From UBA6165 sp044233745 (GTDB lineage Bacteria > Bacteroidota > Bacteroidia > Flavobacteriales_D > Crocinitomicaceae), in NCBI GenBank assembly GCA_044233745.1, contig JBIIJN010000002.1, forward strand, positions 1-64,000: a stretch of DNA of 64,000 nt, given 5' to 3'. A program made the position numbers and the translations under genes. This document shows, piece after piece, positions 54,034-61,905 of this stretch (the stretch's first letter is position 1; each line of letters opens with the position of its first letter). Below the pieces are notes generated by a model. That model made no database searches and had not been told where the DNA came from. It saw only the letters and a program-made list of their open reading frames with translations.

Positions 54034-55104
54034 ATGAATTCAAGCTTGGAGGATTTAAAAGTTATCGAATTGGCCACAGTGCTTGCCGGACCTCATGTCG
54101 GAATGTTTTTTGCCGAATTGGGTGCACATGTGGTGAAGATTGAAAATCCGATGAATCCTGATGTAACGCGCTCTTGGAAATTGCCTTTGGAACCTGTGGA
54201 TAGCCCAATTTCGGCCTATTTCTGTAGTGTGAATTATCAGAAAAAATACCTCTCATTGGATTTGAAATCTGATGAGGGCCATGCAAGGTTGATGGAATTA
54301 TTAAAAACCGCTGACGTGGTTTTGATGAATTTCAAACATGGCGATCAAGAGAAAATGAATTTGACCGATGATTTACTCATGAAACTCAATCCCCAACTGA
54401 TTATTGGAAAAATTTCGGGCTTCGGTGACGACTCCGACCGCGTTGCCTACGATTTGATTTTGCAAGCTGAAACTGGTTTTATGTCGATGAATGGCGAGCC
54501 AGGAGGTCCGCCAGTGAAAATGCCCGTAGCGCTGATTGATGTTTTGGCGGCACATCACCTGAAAGAAGGACTCCTTTTGGCCTTGATGAAGCGCATGAAA
54601 ACGGGTCAGGGCAGTGTGGTTTCGGTTTCGCTTTATGATGCGGCGGTTAGCAGTTTGGTGAACCAGGCATCCAACTACTTGATGAAGCGCCATGTACCAG
54701 TAAAAATGGGCTCTTTACATCCCAATATTGCACCTTATGGTGAGATTTTTAAAACCAGAGATGAACGTTTGGTGACTTTTGCCATCGGCAGCCAAACCCA
54801 CTTTGAATTACTCGTGAAAGTCTTGGAAGTGCCTCAGTTGATTCAGGATAAGAGATTTACCAACAATCAATTACGCGTTCAGAATCGAACTGAACTTCAA
54901 GTGGAATTACAAAATCCAATCTCGCAATACATGGTCAATGATTTACTGGAAGACATGCATGCGCTCCATATTCCTTGCGCCGAGATCAAAAATTTGAAAC
55001 AATTGTTCAAGGAGCCAGCCGCTCAAGATTTAGTGCGCTCCGAAAAATTACACGATAAAATTACCAAGCGCGTTACGAGTATTGCGTTTAAGTTCCATGA
55101 TTAA
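54034..55104 (+). CDS. CoA transferase family III (CaiB/BaiF type)
   Basis: The 356-residue protein has the family start LKVIELATVLAGPHVGMFFAELGAHVVKIE, SVNYQKKYLSLDLKSDEG, and DVVLMNFKHGD. The catalytic Asp is expected in the NGEPGGPPVKMPVALIDVLAA segment. It moves CoA between carboxylic acids; the substrate is unknown. It ends 1 base before the likely start of the GNAT gene at 55106. Confidence 0.9.
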   Translation: MNSSLEDLKVIELATVLAGPHVGMFFAELGAHVVKIENPMNPDVTRSWKLPLEPVDSPISAYFCSVNYQKKYLSLDLKSDEGHARLMELLKTADVVLMNFKHGDQEKMNLTDDLLMKLNPQLIIGKISGFGDDSDRVAYDLILQAETGFMSMNGEPGGPPVKMPVALIDVLAAHHLKEGLLLALMKRMKTGQGSVVSVSLYDAAVSSLVNQASNYLMKRHVPVKMGSLHPNIAPYGEIFKTRDERLVTFAIGSQTHFELLVKVLEVPQLIQDKRFTNNQLRVQNRTELQVELQNPISQYMVNDLLEDMHALHIPCAEIKNLKQLFKEPAAQDLVRSEKLHDKITKRVTSIAFKFHD

Positions 55105-55105
55105 T

Positions 55106-55534
55106 ATGGAAATCAGAACCCCTCAAAATCAACAAGAATGGGACGCTTACTACGATTTGCGTTATCGAATTCTTCGCGCTCCGTGGAATCAACCACTTGG
55201 TTCTGAGCGCAATGAACAAGACGCCATTGCTATTCATTTGGCTTGCTTCGAAAACGACAAAATTCTTGGAGTCGCGCGCCTCGACACAGAAAGCGATGAA
55301 TTTGCTCAAGTTCGCTTCATGGCCGTTGATGACAGCGCACAAGGCAAAGGCCTTGGCAAAAAAATCATGTTGGCCGCCGAACAGAATGCCCGCATGTTAG
55401 GCTACGCAAAAATGATGTTGCAAGCCCGCGAAAATGCCATTCCATTCTACCTGAGTTTGGGTTATATACAAAAAGAAAAAACGCATTTGCTGTTTGATGA
55501 AATTCAGCATTGGAGGATGGAGAAGGGGATTTGA
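55106..55534 (+). CDS. GNAT family N-acetyltransferase (ElaA-like)
   Basis: The 142-residue protein has YYDLRYRILRAPWNQPLGS, GVARLDTE and the acetyl-CoA loop FMAVDDSAQGKGLGKKIMLAAE, then ARENAIPFYLSLGY. An in-frame ATG at 55097 overlaps the end of the previous gene and is an alternative start. The substrate is unknown. Confidence 0.88.
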   Translation: MEIRTPQNQQEWDAYYDLRYRILRAPWNQPLGSERNEQDAIAIHLACFENDKILGVARLDTESDEFAQVRFMAVDDSAQGKGLGKKIMLAAEQNARMLGYAKMMLQARENAIPFYLSLGYIQKEKTHLLFDEIQHWRMEKGI

Positions 55535-55544
55535 AGTAAATGTT

Positions 55545-58490
55545 TTATGAGTCCCTATACCTCGGGTCATCCACCCACACCATTTTTTGCATCGAGCCCA
55601 CCTCAATGTGATAAACGTCATGCGATTCTGAAACAACACCTATGATTTGGTAAATACCCATGCCACGGAAGGGAAATTTGTGGGCGCTTTCGGGGAAATG
55701 AACGGTGTCGAAATAGTTGCCTTCTTGGTCGGTGAACATACCGAAATACATGTTGTCGTTGTTTTTGGTTCGCACGCGTCGGGCGGTAACGAGGTAGCCG
55801 TATCGCACCACTTTGAGTCCTTTGTTTTTTTCGAGATATTCGTGGGGATGCACCACACTTGGGGCTTTTTCGCGCAGCAAATCGAAGGGGTTGCACAGCG
55901 GAAAACCGAGTAATTCCAATTCTTCAAATGCTTGTTCGGCAAAGAGTTCTTGGAGCTTGGGCAGTTTGAACTGTTTGGGTTTTTCATCGAAAATGACCAT
56001 TTGTGGGGTGTTCATTTTCTTGCCATGGAAATAGAATTGCACTTGCCAAAGTAGTTCTTTTTTGGGTAATCCAAAACTGCGAAAGGCACCAATGCGAATT
56101 AAAATGTTGATTTGCTCTAACGAGATTTCAACGCGCTTCAGGAAATGATTCAGGTCTTTGAAGATACCGTTTATCCAACGTTCTTGTTCAATTTGAATGG
56201 CCACTTTGTCTTCGATTTCTTTCACCAAATTAAAACCCAGATAAATTGTTTTTCCTTGGATGCTGCTTTGGTATTTGCCTTGATTTACGCAGGGCGATTC
56301 AATGATTGCTCCGTAGCGTTTGGCTTCGTGGATGTAGGTTTCTACACTGTAAAATCCACCGAAATTGGTGAGACTGGCCAGCAGAAATTCGATGGGGTAG
56401 TAGGCTTTGAGATACATGCATTGATAACTCTCCACGGCATAGGAAGCGGAGTGTCCTTTGGAAAATGCATAGCCCGCAAAACTTTCAATTTGGTTCCAAA
56501 CTTCGTGCGTCATGTTGATGCTGTGTCCACGTTCGTTGCATTTTTCGAAAAAAGTTTCTTTGAGTTTTTGAAATTCGGCTTTGGAGCGAAATTTACCCGA
56601 CATAGCTCTTCGCAAAATATCGGCCTCGCCCAAATCTAAACCGGCAAAATGGTGCGCCACTTTCAACACATCTTCCTGATAAACCATCACGCCATAGGTT
56701 TCAGGCATAATTTCTTGCATCACGGTGTGTGTGTTTTTCCTACGCTCGGGCTCACGGTGGCGCTTGATGTATTCGTCCATCATACCCGAACCTGAAACCC
56801 CCGGACGGATAATTGAACTGGCAGCCACAACACCCAAATAATCATCGACTTCCAATTTTTTGATTAGGTTGCGCATGGCGGGCGATTCCACATAAAAACA
56901 GCCAATTGTTTCTGCATTTCGGAGTAAATTTTTCACCTTTTCATCTTGAATAAAGTGTTTCACATCGTGGATGTCGTGTGGTGGATTGTCAGGCTGATTT
57001 TTATAGATGAGTTCAATGGAGTCACTGATTTTCCCCAAACCGCGCTGACTTAAAACATCAAATTTGTAAAGCCCCACATCTTCGGCTTCGAGCATGGAGA
57101 ATTGGGTGGTTGGGAAACCTTTGGGCGGCATAAAAGTGGGGGTGTACCAAGTGATTGGCTTTTCGGGAATGATGATACCACCTGCATGTATGCTCAAATG
57201 ATTGGGGAGCCCCGTGATGCGTTGGCTGTAACGCATCACCAAGCGTGCAATTTGATCTTCGGGTTCGCTTTGGCGTGTGGTCAATAAGTCAATTTCGGAT
57301 TTGGGCATCCCCATCACTTTGCCCAATTCTCGGATGGCAGCTTTGTATTGAAAGGTGTTGTAGGTGGCCAACAAGGCAGCCTGTGGAAAACGTTTGAAAA
57401 TATATTGAATCACATCATCGCGGTCGCGCCAAGAAAAGTCAATGTCGAAATCGGGTGGACTGCTGCGATATAAATTGATGAATCGCTCGAAATACAAATC
57501 CAACTCCAGCGGATCCACATTTGTAATATGGAGCAAATAGGCCACCAAACTGTTGGCGCCGCTGCCTCTGCCCACGTGGAAATAATTTTTGGAACGCGCA
57601 TAGTTGATGATGTCCCAAGTGATGAGAAAGTAGGACAGAAAGCCTTTTTTATGTATCAAGTCGATTTCGTGTTCGATGCGTTCTTGGATGGTGGGCGTGA
57701 TTACTTTAAAGCGATTTTTAACGCCATCAAAGGCTAATTTTCGCACCAATTCCAAGTCTTCGGGAATGCTACCCGTATAGCTGATAATGTTTTGAGAAGT
57801 GGCCTCGCTACCAAACTGAAAGTGAACCTGCGATGCTTCCAAGATTTGCTCGGTTCGCTTGATGAGTTCGGCATCGTTGTCGAAGACTTTGTATAATTCT
57901 ATTTTCGGTATAAAAAACTGATTTTCATCGGCTTGTTGTGATTTTTGAAGCTTAGAAAGCAAGCAGTTGTTGTCTATAGCGCGCAGCAAACGATGCGTGT
58001 TGAAATCCACTTTTTGTGCGAAGGTCATGGTTTGGGCAATTACAGTTTTTTTGAACCAAGATGCGTGTTTTTCTCTGAGTAATTTGTTGATATTGTTGGT
58101 GTTTATTCCCACGAATTCATTTTCACGCAGTGGTCGTGTGGGGATGTTTTCGTAAGGATAAATGACCGTGCAGTTGCCTAAAAATGGCGCTTCTTTCGGG
58201 AATGAAATTTCGTGATGCAGGTGCTCGGTCAAGAAAAAATTGAGTTCATGAAAACCTCGGTTGTTGTTGGCAATCACCATAAATTGACAGCTTACATCAT
58301 TGCGAAAATCGATGCCAACTGCGAGGTGGATTTGGTGTTCTTGGGCCAATCTCAGGCTTTGCAAAACTGCTGAAGTGGTATTGATATCTGTGAGCGCAAA
58401 AGCATTATAGCCCAGTTCCTTCATCAGTGGAATGAGTTCATCGGGTTTCAATATCCCGTAGCGGAGGCTATATGTGGAGTGCGTGAACAT
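55545..58490 (-). CDS. dnaE: Short DNA polymerase III alpha subunit (accessory DnaE)
   Basis: The 981-residue protein is about 150-200 residues shorter than a replicative DnaE. The polymerase carboxylates PDFDIDFS (about 352) and VYQEDVLKVAHHFAGL are intact, as are the fingers and the Tyr/Lys motif GHSASYAVESYQCMYLKAYYP. The PHP domain looks inactive: the start reads MFTHSTYSLRYGILK rather than HxHSxYS, and TDINTTS replaces TDHG. A C-terminal OB fold (VTARRVRTKNNDNMYFGMF) is kept, and the tau-binding tail is absent. With dinB nearby it may act in error-prone repair (inference). The symbol dnaE is used in the broad sense. Confidence 0.93.
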   Translation of the reverse strand: MFTHSTYSLRYGILKPDELIPLMKELGYNAFALTDINTTSAVLQSLRLAQEHQIHLAVGIDFRNDVSCQFMVIANNNRGFHELNFFLTEHLHHEISFPKEAPFLGNCTVIYPYENIPTRPLRENEFVGINTNNINKLLREKHASWFKKTVIAQTMTFAQKVDFNTHRLLRAIDNNCLLSKLQKSQQADENQFFIPKIELYKVFDNDAELIKRTEQILEASQVHFQFGSEATSQNIISYTGSIPEDLELVRKLAFDGVKNRFKVITPTIQERIEHEIDLIHKKGFLSYFLITWDIINYARSKNYFHVGRGSGANSLVAYLLHITNVDPLELDLYFERFINLYRSSPPDFDIDFSWRDRDDVIQYIFKRFPQAALLATYNTFQYKAAIRELGKVMGMPKSEIDLLTTRQSEPEDQIARLVMRYSQRITGLPNHLSIHAGGIIIPEKPITWYTPTFMPPKGFPTTQFSMLEAEDVGLYKFDVLSQRGLGKISDSIELIYKNQPDNPPHDIHDVKHFIQDEKVKNLLRNAETIGCFYVESPAMRNLIKKLEVDDYLGVVAASSIIRPGVSGSGMMDEYIKRHREPERRKNTHTVMQEIMPETYGVMVYQEDVLKVAHHFAGLDLGEADILRRAMSGKFRSKAEFQKLKETFFEKCNERGHSINMTHEVWNQIESFAGYAFSKGHSASYAVESYQCMYLKAYYPIEFLLASLTNFGGFYSVETYIHEAKRYGAIIESPCVNQGKYQSSIQGKTIYLGFNLVKEIEDKVAIQIEQERWINGIFKDLNHFLKRVEISLEQINILIRIGAFRSFGLPKKELLWQVQFYFHGKKMNTPQMVIFDEKPKQFKLPKLQELFAEQAFEELELLGFPLCNPFDLLREKAPSVVHPHEYLEKNKGLKVVRYGYLVTARRVRTKNNDNMYFGMFTDQEGNYFDTVHFPESAHKFPFRGMGIYQIIGVVSESHDVYHIEVGSMQKMVWVDDPRYRDS

Positions 58491-58498
58491 TTTTTTTT

Positions 58499-58547
58499 GG
58501 CTGCTAGCTTCTAGCTACTAGCTTCTGGCAGTTCTTGGCTAGCAGCC
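58499..58547. repeat. Intergenic repeat between dnaE and the first ORF6N gene
   Basis: GGCTGCTAGC (58499-58508) and GCTAGCAGCC (58538-58547) are perfect inverted 10-mers around TTCTAGC/TTCTGGC units. The copy directly abuts the dnaE start region and is followed by CCAGTCGCTTTTACTTAAATCC, shared with the next ORF6N copy. Confidence 0.75.
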
Positions 58548-58555
58548 AGTCGCTT

Positions 58556-59092
58556 TTACTTAAATCCAATTCGTTTTCTAGGTTCATTTTTTTGATGAAG
58601 TAGTTGTTTGAGCGCGTTAAAAATCATGTCGATATCTTCGTCGTATTTTTGATTTTTTTGGTTCTGTTTCATCATGTTTTTTTCAAGTTGTTCAATTTTT
58701 AGTATTAAGTCCTTTTGATTAGCGAGCATTTCGCGCATTTTTATGAAAATCTCGATAATCTTGATGCTCATTTGATTGGCTTTATTACTTCTTAAAACAT
58801 TTGCCAATTGCAGAATGCCATATTCTGAAAATACATATGGCATGTGACCACCGAGGTGCTTTATTGAAGGTATCGCATTTTGCGATACCATCTTTTCTAC
58901 TTCTTCAGAGTTGAGCTGAAACATAAAGTTCTCTGGAAAGCGTTCAATATTCCTTTTGACTTGTTCGCGAAGTCTGATAGGTTTAACATCGTACATCTCT
59001 GCTAAATCTCTGTCCAGCATTACTTTCATTCCTCGAATCATATAAATTCGATTGATGATGGTGTCTTCTTTTAAGATTAATTTTTCGTTCAT
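58556..59092 (-). CDS. ORF6N domain protein (copy 1)
   Basis: The 178-residue protein has the ORF6N (KilA-N related) DNA-binding domain in residues 1-95: EDTIINRIYMIRGMKVMLDRDLAEMYDV, FPENFMFQLN and MPYVFSEYGILQLANVL. A coiled-coil-like tail (about 110-165) ends in EPRKRIGFK. The first 25 and last 9 residues match copy 2 almost exactly while the middle differs. The family is common in phage and accessory DNA. It may sense or regulate defence functions; the function here is unknown. Confidence 0.88.
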   Translation of the reverse strand: MNEKLILKEDTIINRIYMIRGMKVMLDRDLAEMYDVKPIRLREQVKRNIERFPENFMFQLNSEEVEKMVSQNAIPSIKHLGGHMPYVFSEYGILQLANVLRSNKANQMSIKIIEIFIKMREMLANQKDLILKIEQLEKNMMKQNQKNQKYDEDIDMIFNALKQLLHQKNEPRKRIGFK

Positions 59093-59111
59093 TGTTGTAG
59101 GTTTTTTGTTA

Positions 59112-59175
59112 GGCTGCTAGCTTCTGGCTTCTGGCAGTTCTTGGCTAGTAGCTAGCGGCCAGTTGCCAGTCGCTT
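59112..59175. repeat. Intergenic repeat between the two ORF6N genes
   Basis: GGCTGCTAGCTTCTGGC...GCTAGCGGCC forms an inverted pair with one change, followed by CCAGTCGCTTTTACTTAAATCC as at the end of copy 1. Confidence 0.75.
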
Positions 59176-59688
59176 TTACTTAAATCCAATTCTTTTTCTC
59201 GGTTCTGCTTTCTTATGAATCAATTCTTTCACAACACGAAACACATATTGAATGTCTTCGGAATTTTGGGTTGTTTGCTGTTCGATTTGCTCGATTTTAT
59301 TAATCAATTCTTGGTTTTCAAGTAGGGCGGAACGCATACGAATGAAAATTCTCATGATTTGAATATTGACTTCAATCGCTTTTGGGCTATTCAGTACACT
59401 TGAAAGCATCAAAACGCCGTGTTCTGTGAAAACATAGGGAAAAGTTCGTCGTCCACCCCAACTTGAAGTCGCAAATTGCGACCTCAAGTTGTCGAATTCT
59501 CTTTCGTTGAGTTGAAACATGAAATCGGTCGGAAATCGACTCAGATTTCTTTTGACTTGTTCGTTTATACGCTTTGTTTCTACTTCGTAAAGTTCTGCCA
59601 AGTCATTGTCCAGCATTACTTTCATTCCTCGAATCATATAAATTCTATTGATGATGGTGTCTTCTTTTAAGATTAATTTTTCGTTCAT
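59176..59688 (-). CDS. ORF6N domain protein (copy 2)
   Basis: The 170-residue paralog of the adjacent gene shares its start (ILKEDTIINRIYMIRGMKVM) and its end (EPRKRIGFK). It differs in the middle, where it has FPTDFMFQLNEREFDNLRSQ and FPYVFTEHGVLMLSSVL. The upstream 40 bases (gttgtaggttttttgttagg) are also shared with copy 1. This pattern of constant ends and variable centre suggests duplication followed by divergence or recombination. Confidence 0.88.
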   Translation of the reverse strand: MNEKLILKEDTIINRIYMIRGMKVMLDNDLAELYEVETKRINEQVKRNLSRFPTDFMFQLNEREFDNLRSQFATSSWGGRRTFPYVFTEHGVLMLSSVLNSPKAIEVNIQIMRIFIRMRSALLENQELINKIEQIEQQTTQNSEDIQYVFRVVKELIHKKAEPRKRIGFK

Positions 59689-59707
59689 TGTTGTAGGTTT
59701 TTTGTTA

Positions 59708-59783
59708 GGCTTCTAGCTTCTAGCTTCTGGCTCCTGGCTTCTGGCAGTTCTTGGCTAGCAGCTAGAGGCCAGTCGCCAGAAGC
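59708..59783. repeat. Intergenic repeat between ORF6N copy 2 and the four-helix gene
   Basis: Several TTCTAGC and TTCTGGC units, then TTGGCTAGCAGCTAGAGGCCAGTCGCC. It is longer than the other copies owing to extra tandem units. Confidence 0.7.
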
Positions 59784-59784
59784 T

Positions 59785-60141
59785 TTATTTGCCTTTTAGT
59801 CGATTTATTAGGGAGTTAATTTGTCTTTGTAAGCCCACAATATCGTTTTGTAGGTTGTTGGTTTCTTCCATTTCGATATATCCTATTTCATGTGCGATTA
59901 TCAATTGTGTTTCTAGTTCAAACGATGATCCAATTGCTATTTCAAGAAAACGCTTGTACTCTAAATCACTGTTTCTACTACAACCTTCTGCTATATTAGA
60001 TGAAATTGACACCGCCGACCTTCGCATCTGTGAACACAATCCAAATTTCTCATCTTCCGGCAGTTTTTTAGTTATTCGATAAACTTTCTTTGTTACATCC
60101 AGACCTGAACGCCAGATGATTAGTTGTTTAAAATCTCTCAT
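59785..60141 (-). CDS. Four-helix bundle protein (23S rRNA intervening-sequence type)
   Basis: The 118-residue protein has MRDFKQLIIWRSGLDVTKKVY, ITKKLPEDEKFGLCSQMRRSAVSISSNIAEG and RFLEIAIGSSFELETQL. This is the S23 ribosomal/IVS family of four-helix bundles, often encoded in rRNA insertions or accessory regions. Function unknown. It is bordered on both sides by the dispersed repeat. Confidence 0.9.
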   Translation of the reverse strand: MRDFKQLIIWRSGLDVTKKVYRITKKLPEDEKFGLCSQMRRSAVSISSNIAEGCSRNSDLEYKRFLEIAIGSSFELETQLIIAHEIGYIEMEETNNLQNDIVGLQRQINSLINRLKGK

Positions 60142-60183
60142 TTCATTTATTTTTTAATTACTACTTTGTTTTGTTAGTAATTT

Positions 60184-60207
60184 ACCAGTCGCCAGTCGCT
60201 AGTCGCT
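60184..60207. repeat. Degenerate intergenic repeat before dinB
   Basis: CCAGTCGCCAGTCGCTAGTCGCTC carries the AGTCGC end of the repeat family but not the TTCTGGC core. It closes the array of repeat-bounded genes. Confidence 0.5.
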
Positions 60208-60210
60208 CTT

Positions 60211-61425
60211 CTAAATCCTCCTATTCGCCAAAAGTGGCGGTGGCTCCCCACTAAATGGGTTAAATCTTCCTATCGTTTTGGCATCCATGCCCGCAGCCCG
60301 CAACACAGCTCTGTCGCCAAAACGCTTGCGGATGTTGTCCATGGCGTGATACAAATCCACCATTTTTTCGGAATCGTCAAAAAGCTTAATCTGATAACTG
60401 CCCGTAACCAAGTCGCTAAATCGAATGCCAATCAGACGGATGAGCACCCTGCGCGTGTAAAGTTTTTCAAACAATTCCAAAGCCACAGGCAACAACTCGT
60501 GGTCGGCAGAGGTATAACTTATTTTTTTCTGTAAGGTTTGGGTTTGAAAATCACTGTAACGCAGTTTTATGGTAACGCAACCACTTACTTTATCGCCGCG
60601 CCGCAACTGAAAAGCGAGGTTTTCTGTCATGGCAATTAAAATGGAGCGCAATTTCCTAACGTCGATGGTGTCGCGGTCAAAAGTGCGCTCGGTGGAAATG
60701 GATTTGCGTTCGTTGTATTGTATCACCGGACTTTGGTCGACACCTTGGGCTTTTTTCCAAATAGCAACGCCGTTTTTACCCAAAACACTTTCAATCAATT
60801 CTACAGGCATTTCTTGCAGGGTGTGAATTTTTCGAATGCCCAAACCGTAAAGTGTTTGCTGGGTTTTTTCACCCACCATCGGGATTTTCTTAACGGGTAG
60901 GGGAGCCAAAAACATTTTTTCTGTGCCGTAATCAATGTGCAGCTGATTGTTGGGCTTCGCTTCTCCGGTGGCTACTTTAGATACAGTTTTGTTTTCCGAT
61001 AAACCAAAGGAAATAGGCAAACCCGTTTCTCTGATGATTCTCTCGCGCAATTCTCGTGCGTATTTCACAGTGCCAAAAAAGCGATCCATGCCTGTGAAAT
61101 CCAAATAAAATTCGTCGATGGAGGTCTTTTCGTAAAGCGGTGCGTATTCTTGAATAACCTCGGTTACCAAACGAGAATATTTGGTGTAAATGCCGCTGTT
61201 TCCTTTGATGATAATCGCCTCCGGACAGAGCTGTTTGGCCAATTTCATGGGCATGGCCGAGTGAATACCAAACTTGCGCGCTTCATAGCTGCATGCTGCC
61301 ACAACCCCACGATCGCTCGTGCCGCCTATAAGAATGGGTAATCCATTTAAACGACTGTCTAATAAGCGTTCGCACGACACAAAAAAAGTATCCAAATCCA
61401 TGTGTGCTATGGCGCGTTTATTCAT
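60211..61425 (-). CDS. dinB: DNA polymerase IV (Y family)
   Basis: The 404-residue translesion polymerase has the catalytic motifs MDLDTFFVSCERLLD (about 9-23) and TSIDEFYLDFTG (about 102-113). Steric and fold motifs are ARKFGIHSAMPMKLA and VATGEAKPNNQL, and a little-finger domain is in the C-terminal part. It bypasses lesions at the cost of fidelity. It is usually next to the short DnaE in related genomes; here three accessory genes separate them. An ideal promoter precedes it. Confidence 0.95.
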   Translation of the reverse strand: MNKRAIAHMDLDTFFVSCERLLDSRLNGLPILIGGTSDRGVVAACSYEARKFGIHSAMPMKLAKQLCPEAIIIKGNSGIYTKYSRLVTEVIQEYAPLYEKTSIDEFYLDFTGMDRFFGTVKYARELRERIIRETGLPISFGLSENKTVSKVATGEAKPNNQLHIDYGTEKMFLAPLPVKKIPMVGEKTQQTLYGLGIRKIHTLQEMPVELIESVLGKNGVAIWKKAQGVDQSPVIQYNERKSISTERTFDRDTIDVRKLRSILIAMTENLAFQLRRGDKVSGCVTIKLRYSDFQTQTLQKKISYTSADHELLPVALELFEKLYTRRVLIRLIGIRFSDLVTGSYQIKLFDDSEKMVDLYHAMDNIRKRFGDRAVLRAAGMDAKTIGRFNPFSGEPPPLLANRRI

Positions 61426-61440
61426 TGCTCAATTTTGAGA

Positions 61441-61472
61441 CAAAAATAAACAAATGATTATAATATTATCAA
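61441..61472 (-). promoter_or_regulatory. Promoter of dinB
   Basis: On the minus strand TTTG, 21 bases, TATTTTTG. The -7 element is 16 bases before the ATG at 61425. Confidence 0.65.
61455..61471. promoter_or_regulatory. Near-perfect 17-bp palindrome in the dinB promoter
   Basis: TGATTATAATATTATCA is an inverted repeat with one mismatched pair, lying in the spacer between -33 and -7. A bound repressor would block the promoter. A LexA-like or S24-type regulator is a fair guess, but no such gene is in the window. Confidence 0.45.
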
Positions 61473-61591
61473 ATAAATGACTAATAAATAATCAAAAAAT
61501 AAAAACAAGTCGTTAAACCTAGATGCAGGTAAGCATTCGGGTGATTTTAAGGAATGGAAAGATAGAAAATAGGGTCAACGAAAATTAGGGT

Positions 61592-61849
61592 TTATTCAGC
61601 CCCCATTCGGCCTACAGCGCAACTCACAAATGATTTGGTTTTAGCCAACAAATTGTTGTTTCCTTTTTCTGGATAACCCAATTTTGCCAATGCTTCAACA
61701 ACGTTGTCTCTATTGGCAGCACCAACAATTTCAACGGTTTCTTTGTCTTCGGAAAACAGAACGTCTTCAACGCCTTCAATATTCAACATAGATTTTTTTA
61801 TGGAATTCATGCAGCCGCCGCATTTAATATTGTGAACTTCGATTTTCAT
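61592..61849 (-). CDS. Heavy-metal-associated (HMA) domain protein
   Basis: The 85-residue cytoplasmic protein has the metal-binding motif VHNIKCGGCMNSIKKSM (CxxC) at the start of an ATX1-like ferredoxin fold. A later Cys is in SFVSCAVG, outside the usual fold. It may deliver copper or another soft metal. A TACCTTTG element at 61866-61873 (minus) precedes it. Confidence 0.9.
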   Translation of the reverse strand: MKIEVHNIKCGGCMNSIKKSMLNIEGVEDVLFSEDKETVEIVGAANRDNVVEALAKLGYPEKGNNNLLAKTKSFVSCAVGRMGAE

Positions 61850-61865
61850 GTCTGTAAATTTTAAA

Positions 61866-61873
61866 CAAAGGTA
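61866..61873 (-). promoter_or_regulatory. -7 element of the HMA gene
   Basis: TACCTTTG on the minus strand, 17 bases before the ATG at 61849. No TTG at normal spacing. Confidence 0.4.
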
Positions 61874-61905
61874 CGCATCAAATAAAGAATAAATACTGAT
61901 TCTTG

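Noticed and set aside
58490..61425. Prophage or integron, from the ORF6N genes and repeats
   Set aside because: No integrase, structural phage gene or attC-like fold was found. The cassette idea is kept only as a hypothesis.
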